This document shows, in pieces, positions 30,236 to 37,822 of a stretch of DNA of 64,000 bases. The position numbers and the translations under genes are program-made. The notes below the pieces were generated by a model. That model did no database searches. It was not told where the DNA came from and saw only the letters and a list, made by a program, of their open reading frames with translations. The stretch is from a virus: IMG/VR virus record IMGVR_UViG_3300036760_000069, positions 23,118-87,117 of that record; one strand, given 5' to 3'. Every line of letters begins with the position of its first letter. Position 1 is the first letter of the stretch.

Positions 30236-30272
30236 CGAAAACACCCTCCGGCGGTCACGGTGGATGACGCTT

Positions 30273-31076
30273 TTAGAGCTTCTCGATAAAGCCGGTACGG
30301 GTAGCATGAGCGCGCCATCCCATCGGAACCGTCTCGCCGCCAAACTCCACGATGACCCCCTTGGGCATCAGGGCCCGACGGGCCGCATCCTGGTCGAGTA
30401 TATACCCGGCAGCCGTGATTAACTCACCAGCAGCGGGTATTTTCTGGTGTGCGTCCATGATGTCCTCCGGTCGCACCTTTCCCACCAGATCGACTTGGCT
30501 CCAGCGGTACAGGTAGGTCGCCCAGCGTGACGGATGAAGATGCTGGGCCATGTTGTTGTTCCAGGCCGTCTGCAAGATGCCATCCACGCCGGCCCACTGG
30601 CAGGCCAGCACATCCAGCGCATCCTCCGTACGGATCTCACAGTCCGCGCAGTGCAGGGCGTTCATCGCCACGGTCTGCTTGATGAGCGGCAAGCGGTACA
30701 GAAAGGGGGTCGTCCGTAGATGCGGGAGCGGCAGGAGCGTGAAGGCCGTCGCCTCACCGAGCCCATCCTTGGAGGGCAACGTCACCCGGTTCCCCTCACC
30801 ATCAAGCATCATGCGCCACGCCTTCAGTGGGCGGTTGCATTTCCAGCAACCAACATGGGCGAGGATATGCCCGTCGTAGCGGTGGTGATCGGCCGGATAC
30901 CAGGGCTTGCCGTCGGCATCATCCTGCGCCTGCGCCTGCTTCGAGATCGTCCGCGGCAGAGCGCGCCAGCGTTCCCGCTTGCGGGTTTCGGTGACCATCG
31001 GCAGACCCGTCAAAGAGTCCACCTCCGACCCGCTCAGGCCGCCGCCACTAGGCACCTTTCTCAACTCCTCGCTCAT
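30273..31076 (-). CDS. Hypothetical protein with zinc-knuckle cysteines, 267 aa
   Basis: The ATG at 31076 (MSEELRKVPSGGG) has GGGAG upstream. After a polar N-terminus come HVGCWKCNRPL and, about 80 residues later, HCADCEIR, which could form one structural metal site. The rest is mixed. It lies between the hub gene and internal-protein genes, with the inverted HNH gene just upstream, and is probably a virion component. Confidence 0.55.
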   Translation of the reverse strand: MSEELRKVPSGGGLSGSEVDSLTGLPMVTETRKRERWRALPRTISKQAQAQDDADGKPWYPADHHRYDGHILAHVGCWKCNRPLKAWRMMLDGEGNRVTLPSKDGLGEATAFTLLPLPHLRTTPFLYRLPLIKQTVAMNALHCADCEIRTEDALDVLACQWAGVDGILQTAWNNNMAQHLHPSRWATYLYRWSQVDLVGKVRPEDIMDAHQKIPAAGELITAAGYILDQDAARRALMPKGVIVEFGGETVPMGWRAHATRTGFIEKL

Positions 31077-31088
31077 GCCGCTCTCCCG

Positions 31089-31117
31089 TTGACGGTCAGA
31101 AATTTGCATAGTATAAT
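31089..31117 (+). promoter_or_regulatory. Near-consensus sigma70 promoter for the inverted HNH gene
   Basis: TTGACG (31089-31094), 17 bases, then TATAAT (31112-31117) lie on the plus strand. The HNH start codon is at 31124, seven bases after the -10 box, so the transcript would be leaderless or nearly so. It is the only convincing plus-strand promoter in the window. Confidence 0.75.
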
Positions 31118-31123
31118 AAAATT

Positions 31124-31660
31124 ATGGTAAAAATCTGTACAAAATGTAAACGAAAACTCACACTGAAGTCGTTTAATAAATCCTCCGGCAAACGCTTTGG
31201 CCGGCATAATCTTTGTAGAGTCTGTCATCGTATTGATTCTCAAAGGCGGTATATTCCACGCCCACGAATTAAGAAAACGCACTGCAAGCAGTGCGCTGTT
31301 CGCCTTACAAACGAGAACTGGGCTCCGTCTTGCAGGGATAGCCGTAGCTATTCGTGTAGAACGTGCCATAACGCGATGTGCAGGCAACGCAACCTTCGCA
31401 TGAGACTTGAGGTGTTGAGCGCTTACGGAGCTATATGCGTCTGTTGTGGAGAGACTCGGCAACAGTTCCTTGGGTTTGATCATATCAATGGGGGTGGTAC
31501 TCAGCACCGCAGAGAAGTTGGAGATGGCGACCAATTCTATAGGTGGTTGAGGCGTGAAGATTACCCTCTTGGCATTGTTCAGGTGATGTGCCACAACTGT
31601 AACATGGCAAAAGGCTTCTATGGCCAGTGCCCGCACGTTCTTGAACAGAAAACACATTAA
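31124..31660 (+). CDS. HNH endonuclease, inverted relative to all other genes
   Basis: This 178-residue, AT-rich gene is the only convincing plus-strand gene. It has N-terminal zinc pairs (CTKCKR, CRVCH, CKQC, CRTC) and a C-terminal HNH core (ICVCCGETRQQFLGFDHING, VMCHNCNMAKG). It ends convergently with the hub gene, sharing the TTAA at 31657-31660. Its own strong promoter and orientation mark it as a recently acquired, self-expressed homing-type nuclease. Confidence 0.85.
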   Translation: MVKICTKCKRKLTLKSFNKSSGKRFGRHNLCRVCHRIDSQRRYIPRPRIKKTHCKQCAVRLTNENWAPSCRDSRSYSCRTCHNAMCRQRNLRMRLEVLSAYGAICVCCGETRQQFLGFDHINGGGTQHRREVGDGDQFYRWLRREDYPLGIVQVMCHNCNMAKGFYGQCPHVLEQKTH

Positions 31661-33240
31661 GCAGCCCTTCCTGGAGTATATCGTATAGCCGTGTCCATCA
31701 CCGCGAAATTCTGCCCCGCTCCGCTGTTATACCCAATCAGTTTAGTGAAGATCGCCTCGCCAGTCAATTCATGTTTCACGGTCGAGACGGTCTTGCCGGC
31801 CATCACATCAGCGTCCAGCGACATCGACCCGACCGCCCCACCAGGGGTATTCATCGAATAGGCCAGCGTCTGACTCAGCACGCCATCCCGATGTACCTCC
31901 ATCGTCAGATCCCAATTCCCTTGCGGGTCCATGGTGAGCTGCAACTCATGCAGGTTCGAGAACTGCCCGACCCCACTGGGCGCGACCGGCGGACACTCGT
32001 ACTGTCCGTTGTACCCCGCCCCATTCTTGCTCCGTGTAGCCTGATCCATGTCGTAGAGATTCCCCGAGCTGTCGCCGAAGCAGGGTTTGAGGATCGCCGT
32101 GGTGGTCGCCCGACGCATCCCCAGCGCAGGGCAGGTGTCCCGGCTCGACCAGAAGAACTTCGGCGCGCCTGGCATGTGCAGGTCGAGGATGATCCGCGCA
32201 TCGCAGACGGTGCTGGTGCCGGACGGCACGGCGAAGTGCAATTGCCGTTTGGATCCATACCAGCGTCCACGGACAAGATCCAGCCGGCTCAGGTTCAGCT
32301 TTTCCTTGATGAACTGCGCGGTCTCCATCGGGAGGAAGGGTGGCACCGAGACCTGCCCCTGCGTCTGAATCTGCGAGAGCGAATAGAGAAAGCCGTCCGT
32401 GGCGAGCATGACAATATCGTCCTCGATCACCACCGCACTCTCGGGGCTGGCCACCCCGATGGCCTCGGTGATCTTCGGCACGCTCCAGTTGGCGATCGAG
32501 GGGTCCGTATCGTTCAGGACAAAAATGCCACGAGGGAACTTCCACAGGTAGAGGATTTCCCGCCAGGAGGCCCCGGCGACCAACCGTTCCCCTGAACCAG
32601 GATAGACGGGCTGGACAAACGATTCGCCTCCGTTATAATCGTTCTCGGAGCCGGGGACCGTGCCGTAGATGTTATGGGGAAAGTTGGCGTTGCCGAACCC
32701 GATCATGCGTGCCCGGTGTGAGACCGGCGTGGTCGGCCAGTTGGCTACCGTCCAGTCCAGCGGGAGTTGTCCGGGCCCGCCGCCACCCGTCAGTACCGTG
32801 GCCGTGGCCCCACCCGTGTACGACATAGGATTGTCGAGGTTGCTGAAAATGTAGAGCGTCTTAGTGGTGCCGTTCCATCCCTCGGAAAAGGTGATGTAGC
32901 TCCCCGTCGTCAAGCCGGAGATCAGCGTCTTCACAACCGCCCCCGATGCGGGCACGACCACGATGCTGACCGAGATGCCGTTGTCGATGGCGGTAATGTC
33001 CTCCTGCACACCTGCCCCAGAGATGAACTGCCAATGCGCCTTGACCGCCCAGGTGCCAGCCCCGCCCGAGAGAGGCGTGGTGTTGACCAACGCCGCACCG
33101 GGCTCCTTCTCGATGAGGTCACGCTCCACTGTCACAGTGTCGGCATAGGTCAGGTCGGAGGTTGGCATCCTGGTCAAGGCCTTGCTCCGATTGATCCCCC
33201 CGGCACCGCCAGGAATCGTGATGGTTTGCAGATCACGCAT
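31657..33240 (-). CDS. Tail hub/tail-stabilisation protein, P22 gp10-like
   Basis: The 527-residue, beta-rich protein opens with MRDLQTITIPGGAGGINRSK, and the pattern of repeated strands (GMRRATTTAILKPCFGDSSG, LYDMDQATRSKNG) recalls beta-propeller-like tail hub proteins of the P22 gp10 kind. The upstream partner is an adaptor-like protein, matching the gp4-gp10 order. It would close the portal exit in such tails. The window also has a T7-like tube B gene, which makes this a second set. Confidence 0.6.
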   Translation of the reverse strand: MRDLQTITIPGGAGGINRSKALTRMPTSDLTYADTVTVERDLIEKEPGAALVNTTPLSGGAGTWAVKAHWQFISGAGVQEDITAIDNGISVSIVVVPASGAVVKTLISGLTTGSYITFSEGWNGTTKTLYIFSNLDNPMSYTGGATATVLTGGGGPGQLPLDWTVANWPTTPVSHRARMIGFGNANFPHNIYGTVPGSENDYNGGESFVQPVYPGSGERLVAGASWREILYLWKFPRGIFVLNDTDPSIANWSVPKITEAIGVASPESAVVIEDDIVMLATDGFLYSLSQIQTQGQVSVPPFLPMETAQFIKEKLNLSRLDLVRGRWYGSKRQLHFAVPSGTSTVCDARIILDLHMPGAPKFFWSSRDTCPALGMRRATTTAILKPCFGDSSGNLYDMDQATRSKNGAGYNGQYECPPVAPSGVGQFSNLHELQLTMDPQGNWDLTMEVHRDGVLSQTLAYSMNTPGGAVGSMSLDADVMAGKTVSTVKHELTGEAIFTKLIGYNSGAGQNFAVMDTAIRYTPGRAA

Positions 33241-33243
33241 AAA

Positions 33244-34152
33244 TCAGACCCCCAACCCGAATCGCGGACGGAACCAGAGCCGTTGCTTCGAGGTCGGCTT
33301 GAGGTAGGTGTCGACCATCTGGGCAATCTTCTGGTCGGCGCGGATCCACGCCGAGTCCGCAAGGTTGTCGTTCTTCCCCCGCCAGAGATGCCACTTGGCC
33401 CGCTCGGCGATCACCCACCGATCTTGGAGCGGGAGGACCGGCGTATCCGTCCCTGCCACCCCGTCATAGGTCAACGTCTGGAACTTTGTAAACTCGTATT
33501 CCATATTGACCTGCAACTCCGTCCAGGGGGCAATCTGGATCTGGATAGACTTCGCCGCCCCGCCGCCTGGATCGTAGTCGCGGATGATCGTTGCCACTTC
33601 CGTCAGACCTACGGCCGCGACCCGTGCCCAACCGTACTTGGCCTTAAACTCGTTTTCGTTGATGAGCGCGACTTCCCCCTCATACTGCCCGCGCAGATAG
33701 AGCGGCCCCCAGACCTTCATGGCCGACGAGTCCAGCGCGTATTCGTCCTGATAGATGACCCCCGCCCCGGATGCCTGTGTCTCTACATAGGTCGCGTCCA
33801 GCGTCAGCACCGCCGTCCCCGCTGTGTGCGCGCTGATGCGGTACATGGCCTGGTTCGCCGTGACGTAGAACTTTCTCCCGGCCTGCGAGGTCGCAATCAC
33901 GGCCGACAGCGTGACCGTCGTTCCGACAATGCTGGAGACGGTGACATTCTGGCTGGCAACCGTCGTCACCACCTTGGGGGGGTGCCCCAGCGCGAACCGC
34001 CACTTGTTCAGGCACAGGATCTCCCAGTAGTTGAGATTGAGGGCCGCTTTGGCGCGGGTCGCATAATCGTCTGAGGTGGACGTACTCTGTCCCACATCCT
34101 TCATCAGGTACTGAAAGAGGTCAAGCCCGGTGGCGAGGTCGTCGAGGGCCAT
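33244..34152 (-). CDS. Adaptor / head-tail connector-like protein, second copy type
   Basis: The 302-residue protein starts with an adaptor-like helical domain (DDYATRAKAALNLNYWEILC, NKWRFAL), then an inserted beta domain (about residues 60-140) and a return to helices (RWVIAERAKWHLWRG). This resembles portal-binding adaptors such as P22 gp4 or T7 gp11. The start overlaps the previous stop (TGATG), and the hub protein follows after three bases. It differs from the shorter tube A protein at 46990-47598. Confidence 0.6.
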   Translation of the reverse strand: MALDDLATGLDLFQYLMKDVGQSTSTSDDYATRAKAALNLNYWEILCLNKWRFALGHPPKVVTTVASQNVTVSSIVGTTVTLSAVIATSQAGRKFYVTANQAMYRISAHTAGTAVLTLDATYVETQASGAGVIYQDEYALDSSAMKVWGPLYLRGQYEGEVALINENEFKAKYGWARVAAVGLTEVATIIRDYDPGGGAAKSIQIQIAPWTELQVNMEYEFTKFQTLTYDGVAGTDTPVLPLQDRWVIAERAKWHLWRGKNDNLADSAWIRADQKIAQMVDTYLKPTSKQRLWFRPRFGLGV

Positions 34153-34475
34153 CAGTCAAGCTGCAGCCCCTTCTCGGCCTTATCAGCCGTGCGGCTTTCC
34201 TTGGCCTCCTCCAGATCCCCCTCGATGCCGTGATCGCACTCGCAGGAGTTGACCTCCATGGAGATATTCGCCGGCCCGTACTGGTCGCTGGCGCGCACGC
34301 TCTTGATCCGCCCCGTCAGCGTCACCGTGACCTTCTTGCCGACGTGGATGGCGGGCAATGTCGTGCCGTCCGGGAAGTCAATGTTCGCGCTCGGTTTAGA
34401 CTTCATCGGCATCGAGGCCATCGCCCCGCCGCCGCTCCGATGCTCCACGATCACCCGACGAGTTTTTTCTGCCAT
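34152..34475 (-). CDS. Hypothetical structural protein, 107 aa
   Basis: The ATG at 34475 has AAGAGGAG upstream. The sequence has a basic start, a beta-rich centre (KKVTVTLTGRIKSVRASDQY) and MEVNSCECDHG near the C-terminus. It resembles small single-domain OB-like phage proteins next to adaptor genes, but I cannot assign it. Confidence 0.6.
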   Translation of the reverse strand: MAEKTRRVIVEHRSGGGAMASMPMKSKPSANIDFPDGTTLPAIHVGKKVTVTLTGRIKSVRASDQYGPANISMEVNSCECDHGIEGDLEEAKESRTADKAEKGLQLD

Positions 34476-34789
34476 GCTGGCGACTCCTCTTTATGAGACG
34501 GCTCCATGCCGCAGTAGACACGATCTCCCGTTAAGGTAAAACAAGCCGCCTTCATCCACTTGATGAGATAGAGCTGGTCGGCCTTCCGAATGACCAGGCA
34601 CCGCTCCGTGCCGCACGGAATCTCGATCGGGGCCATCTCGTACTCAGGGAACGCGGGGAGCAAGGCCGGGTCCAGCTTCGACACGGCGTTCTGGGGCGCG
34701 CACCCGCAGATCACCCCCAGCATCGCCGCTCTCAGCCATCCACTTGCCTGCCTCCGCCACCCGCCGGAGTCCTGCGTTTTCCAGTTCAC
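34451..34789 (-). CDS. Putative small lipoprotein, 112 aa
   Basis: From the GTG at 34789 the N-terminus has an Arg pair, a short hydrophobic stretch and a Cys in a lipobox-like context (WLRAAMLGVICGC). The rest is a periplasm-like domain with four further Cys. It overlaps gene 34644-34895 out of frame by about 146 bases, an arrangement like embedded spanins. The hydrophobic core is short, so lipid attachment is uncertain. Confidence 0.5.
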   Translation of the reverse strand: MNWKTQDSGGWRRQASGWLRAAMLGVICGCAPQNAVSKLDPALLPAFPEYEMAPIEIPCGTERCLVIRKADQLYLIKWMKAACFTLTGDRVYCGMEPSHKEESPAWQKKLVG

Positions 34790-34895
34790 GCTCGACCAGC
34801 TCCTTAAAGTCCGCCCGTCCCTGATAATACTGCACCGTGGCGACCGCCAGCCGGATCAGGAGGGCTTGTACGGCCGCCCACGCTGCCGCCCCCAC
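34644..34895 (-). CDS. Small protein with a hydrophobic N-terminus, 83 aa
   Basis: The GTG at 34895 follows the stop of the holin-like gene directly (TAAGTG). Residues 1-25 (GAAAWAAVQALLIRLAVATV) are hydrophobic, followed by a charged helix (KELVERELENAGLRRVAEAG). The last 30 residues are Arg/Gly-rich and overlap the lipoprotein frame. It could be an inner-membrane partner of that lipoprotein. Confidence 0.5.
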   Translation of the reverse strand: MGAAAWAAVQALLIRLAVATVQYYQGRADFKELVERELENAGLRRVAEAGKWMAESGDAGGDLRVRAPERRVEAGPGLAPRVP

Positions 34896-35108
34896 TTAGC
34901 CGACCTTGGTGGCCTCGCCCGGCTTCTGCGCGTTGCTCACGTTGCCGTCCTTGGCCGCGATCAGCCCAAAAGCAATGGCGAGAGCGCATAGCGAGTGGAG
35001 CAGAACATTGTACTTCTCCGGCAACACGCCCGAGAGTTCGGTGCCGGAACAGACCAGCACGACTACCCCGGCGAGGGTCGTCCAGATGTTGGTAAAGATC
35101 GTTTTCAT
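34896..35108 (-). CDS. Holin-like two-helix membrane protein, 70 aa
   Basis: AAGGAGA precedes the ATG. Two hydrophobic segments (IWTTLAGVVVLVCSG, about 8-22; LLHSLCALAIAFGLIA, about 36-51) end in a polar KDGNVSNAQKPGEATKVG tail. The size and topology fit small phage holins or antiholins. A LydA-like holin sits in the main lysis cassette, so this could be an accessory or regulatory one. Confidence 0.55.
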   Translation of the reverse strand: MKTIFTNIWTTLAGVVVLVCSGTELSGVLPEKYNVLLHSLCALAIAFGLIAAKDGNVSNAQKPGEATKVG

Positions 35109-35129
35109 AATGTTCTCCTTGGGTTATTT

Positions 35130-35151
35130 GGGAATTATCCCTTTAACTCCC
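35130..35151. repeat. Inverted repeat flanking gene 35152-35433, left copy
   Basis: This 22-base sequence matches the reverse complement of 35463-35484 at 19 positions, with partial similarity extending several bases outward. It begins immediately after the stop codon of the enclosed gene. Each copy is itself a weak palindrome (GGGA-TTA...TAA-TCCC). Confidence 0.7.
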
Positions 35152-35433
35152 TTACTCAAGAATTGCGCCAAGATTCTCGATCTTTAGGCTGTGCGTGCTG
35201 ATACGCAATGGATCGGGAACACCATTCGGCGCGTATTGGCTACCGGACGCCTCAACCCTCACGATTTGGTTGTCAGGATAGACAGCCAATGTCGCCGCGA
35301 TGGTCGCCGCAGCGTTGTTCTTGGCAAGTTGTTCAGGATTTTCCATGTTCATCCGATCAATATTCGCTAAATCAGCCGCCAGTTTCACCGCTACTGCCTT
35401 GGGCTTTCCTAATGCGCTTACACTCCAACTCAT
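35152..35433 (-). CDS. Small hypothetical protein between inverted repeats, 93 aa
   Basis: The ATG at 35433 has AGGAGG seven bases upstream. The sequence starts MSWSVSALGKPKAVAVKLAA and has a central helix and a beta tail. No family is recognised. It is bracketed by a near-matching inverted repeat, so the gene plus repeats may behave as a cassette. Confidence 0.65.
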   Translation of the reverse strand: MSWSVSALGKPKAVAVKLAADLANIDRMNMENPEQLAKNNAAATIAATLAVYPDNQIVRVEASGSQYAPNGVPDPLRISTHSLKIENLGAILE

Positions 35434-35462
35434 TTTGTACCTCCTGGTTGCCCCTCGCTTGA

Positions 35463-35484
35463 GGGAGTTAACGATATAATTCCC
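35463..35484. repeat. Inverted repeat flanking gene 35152-35433, right copy
   Basis: This is the partner of 35130-35151 in opposite orientation (19 of 22 positions match). It lies two bases below the stop of gene 35487-35756. A short CCCTC/GAGGG stem lies just beside it at about 35454-35467. Confidence 0.7.
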
Positions 35485-35486
35485 GG

Positions 35487-35756
35487 TTATTTCCGTTGCC
35501 GCAATTTCTCGATGCCCCGTGGCTCCTTTGTCCAGAGATCCTTCGCCTTCTCTGGGTTGGCATGAACGTAGGTGAGCGCGTCCATGCTGTCAATCATCTC
35601 CTCATGCTGAACATAGCTGAAATACGTCATCGCGGCCAACAAGAGCATGACCATCAGCATCATCATGCCGCGCATCCCGCGAGCTTCCATCTGGAGCTTA
35701 CCGAACTTGACCCCAAAACTCTGCCCGCCATGAATGTCGACCGTCTTCTCAGCCAA
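35487..35756 (-). CDS. Small single-pass membrane protein, 89 aa (TTG start)
   Basis: GGAGG followed by TTG eight bases later makes the TTG at 35756 the best start (MAEKTVDIHGGQSFGVKFGK). One strongly hydrophobic Met/Leu-rich segment (MMMLMVMLLLAAMTYFSYV, about residues 31-49) is followed by a polar, charged tail. Topology fits a pinholin-like or accessory membrane protein. The function is unknown. Confidence 0.6.
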   Translation of the reverse strand: MAEKTVDIHGGQSFGVKFGKLQMEARGMRGMMMLMVMLLLAAMTYFSYVQHEEMIDSMDALTYVHANPEKAKDLWTKEPRGIEKLRQRK

Positions 35757-35758
35757 AG

Positions 35759-36244
35759 TTAGACCTCCACGACCTTGATGTTGGACAATGTGGCGCATTC
35801 CAAATGGCACTTGGGGAGACCGCCCTCCTCCCACAGCACCACGACGATCACCCCTTCACGTTGATAACTCTCGATCGCCTCTCGCACCTGCGCGTTGACG
35901 GATGATGGTTGGAGATCCACGCAGGGGCACGGCAGTAAAAGATGGTGCGAAATAGCCCTCGCCAACTCAGGGTTCAGCGTCATCGCCTGAAACAACTCCT
36001 CGCCGATCCGCTCCACCGTCACCCATTCCGGGTGGGCGTCAACCAGCGCCTGCAACGCCTGTCCATGCCGGTAGGTCTTGCCGATAAAGTTGCGCCGTTG
36101 CACCACATTGACCGCCATGGCTCGCGCCTGCCCCGCCACGCTCCGGTGCCCACTGGTCGGCACCGCTCCCAGGCGTACCAAGTCGGCACAAACCGATTCG
36201 GCGTCGGTGGTAAGACTCATTTCGTCGCCGTCTTGCGTGAGCAT
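35759..36244 (-). CDS. Hypothetical protein, 161 aa
   Basis: The ATG at 36244 (MLTQDGDEMSLTTD) has AGGGTGA upstream. The protein is soluble and helical, with RRNFIGKTYRHGQALQALVD and a C-terminal beta portion rich in Cys (CPCVDLQ, KCHLEC). It directly follows the fibre gene, where chaperone or virion accessory genes often lie. I cannot assign it. Confidence 0.55.
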   Translation of the reverse strand: MLTQDGDEMSLTTDAESVCADLVRLGAVPTSGHRSVAGQARAMAVNVVQRRNFIGKTYRHGQALQALVDAHPEWVTVERIGEELFQAMTLNPELARAISHHLLLPCPCVDLQPSSVNAQVREAIESYQREGVIVVVLWEEGGLPKCHLECATLSNIKVVEV

Positions 36245-36266
36245 GGGGTCACCCTGCCAACAGCAT

Positions 36267-37781
36267 TTAGTCGTCCCTCCCGCGCCGATCAATCCAGCCG
36301 GTTGTAGCAATCACCAAGGCATCGGAGCCTGCACTCGCACTAAATCGAGACCGAATAGACGCACTGGTGTCTGTCCATATCCCCAGTTGTGCGAACGGGC
36401 CTCCCGTGAGATTCCCCCCGTATCCCATATTCCCTAATGGAGCCACCGTGAGACTGGCGGCGGCATCCGTAATAGCCAAATCCGACAAGAGGCAGTTAAG
36501 TCCTGCCGTCGTGACACTTTTGGCTTGGGCATTCATCACGGCCTTGACGCGCACACCTGTGGGCACCGTCAAGACTCGCGTGACCGCCGCCGTCCCTGGG
36601 TTCGTCACATTCACGTCAAGGATGGCTACGTCCCAGGTAAAGTCGTCGCTCACCTGCGAGAACTTCACCCACTGGGCCGAGCCGTTGGTCAGCCCCGAGC
36701 CGATCCGACGCTTGTAATCGTAGTTGGCGGGCATCGTCGGCGCGGTCGCACTCAACGAGATCAGCACGTCAGTCACGCCTGTATTGCTGCGCAGAATGGC
36801 CCAGAAGTGATACCAGGTCGAGTTCGCAATCGCGCCGGTGTCGAGGCCCCCCGCTGCCGTGCCGACAGACCACGCCGAGGTCGTTTTCGCAATCGCGGCG
36901 ACCGTGATATTCTTGGCGTTCGTGCTGTCCAGACAGGTTCCAGCGGCAATGGACATGGTGGCAGAACTGCCCGCCGTCGACATGCCCAACCCGGCGAGAT
37001 AGGAGCGCGGCAGCGACACAATGTCCGACACCAGCGTCTTCTTCTTTTTGTTTGAGTCTGAGACATCGGCGATGGCGACATAATCACCTGATGCCGCTAT
37101 TACCGTCGTCAGATCGTTGACCACCGAATCATTCAGCATCGCGCCGGTAATGGCCCCCGCCACGACGCCCACCGCGTTCTCGCTCGTCCCCAATGCCCCC
37201 AACGTCGCCCGCGCCGCCGCCGCCGTGGTGTCGTCCAGCACCGTCGTCATAAACGCCGTCACGGGCGGGCTGGTCAGGCCCCCGCTACTGGCAATCGGAT
37301 TGCCGGAGGCGTCGAACGCCAGGAACTTGCTCGCCCGATCCGTCGCCGACGGCAGGGTCGTCTTCGCCGCTGTCCCCACCTCCGTCTCCGGCAGATGCAA
37401 CGAGCGGTTCACCATATCCTCGATCTGCTGGACCATCCGCACGCTCTGATCGAACGTGTCCTCGATCGTCTCCAGGTTGAACGCGCCCTGGTTGCGAAGG
37501 TCCGCGCTCTGCTGCGTGGTGCGCTTGAAGCGCAGCGTCAACAGGTAGTTCAACGTGAGATTGCCCGCGACCAGGGTAATGGTCCCGCCGTTCGGGTTGT
37601 TGATGTCCGCCGCCGGGATTGTAAAGTCCGTGGTGTAGACGAGCGTCGTCTCCACGCCAGCCGTATCGGCCTTCGTGACCAGCAGGTCCGTTGCGGCAAA
37701 GATTTTAAAGCCAAAGGCATAGGCCGCCAGGGCGCCCGTGCCGATGTAGTCGTTGCGGGGAGGGGTCGTGGAGAAGGACAT
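36267..37781 (-). CDS. Tail fibre protein with T7 gp17-like N-terminus
   Basis: The first 150 residues match the podoviral fibre base: YIGTGALAAYAFGFKIFAAT, a D-x-N-x-x-x-G-x-I-T segment (NNPNGGTITLVAG), LRFKRTTQQSADLRNQGAFN, and a helical stalk (LETIEDTFDQSVRMVQQIED). The remainder is a Ser/Thr/Ala-rich beta shaft with a compact end (about 330-504) that probably binds the host. No Ig domain or chaperone peptide is evident. The ATG at 37781 has GAGAGG upstream. Confidence 0.85.
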   Translation of the reverse strand: MSFSTTPPRNDYIGTGALAAYAFGFKIFAATDLLVTKADTAGVETTLVYTTDFTIPAADINNPNGGTITLVAGNLTLNYLLTLRFKRTTQQSADLRNQGAFNLETIEDTFDQSVRMVQQIEDMVNRSLHLPETEVGTAAKTTLPSATDRASKFLAFDASGNPIASSGGLTSPPVTAFMTTVLDDTTAAAARATLGALGTSENAVGVVAGAITGAMLNDSVVNDLTTVIAASGDYVAIADVSDSNKKKKTLVSDIVSLPRSYLAGLGMSTAGSSATMSIAAGTCLDSTNAKNITVAAIAKTTSAWSVGTAAGGLDTGAIANSTWYHFWAILRSNTGVTDVLISLSATAPTMPANYDYKRRIGSGLTNGSAQWVKFSQVSDDFTWDVAILDVNVTNPGTAAVTRVLTVPTGVRVKAVMNAQAKSVTTAGLNCLLSDLAITDAAASLTVAPLGNMGYGGNLTGGPFAQLGIWTDTSASIRSRFSASAGSDALVIATTGWIDRRGRDD

Positions 37782-37822
37782 GGGTTACCTCTCGTCTTTC
37801 GGTCGTTTGTAGAGCATTTCTT

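Noticed and set aside
31073-31657. Minus-strand open frame antisense to the plus-strand HNH gene
   Set aside because: The plus strand has clear HNH and zinc motifs and a consensus promoter; the antisense frame has neither.
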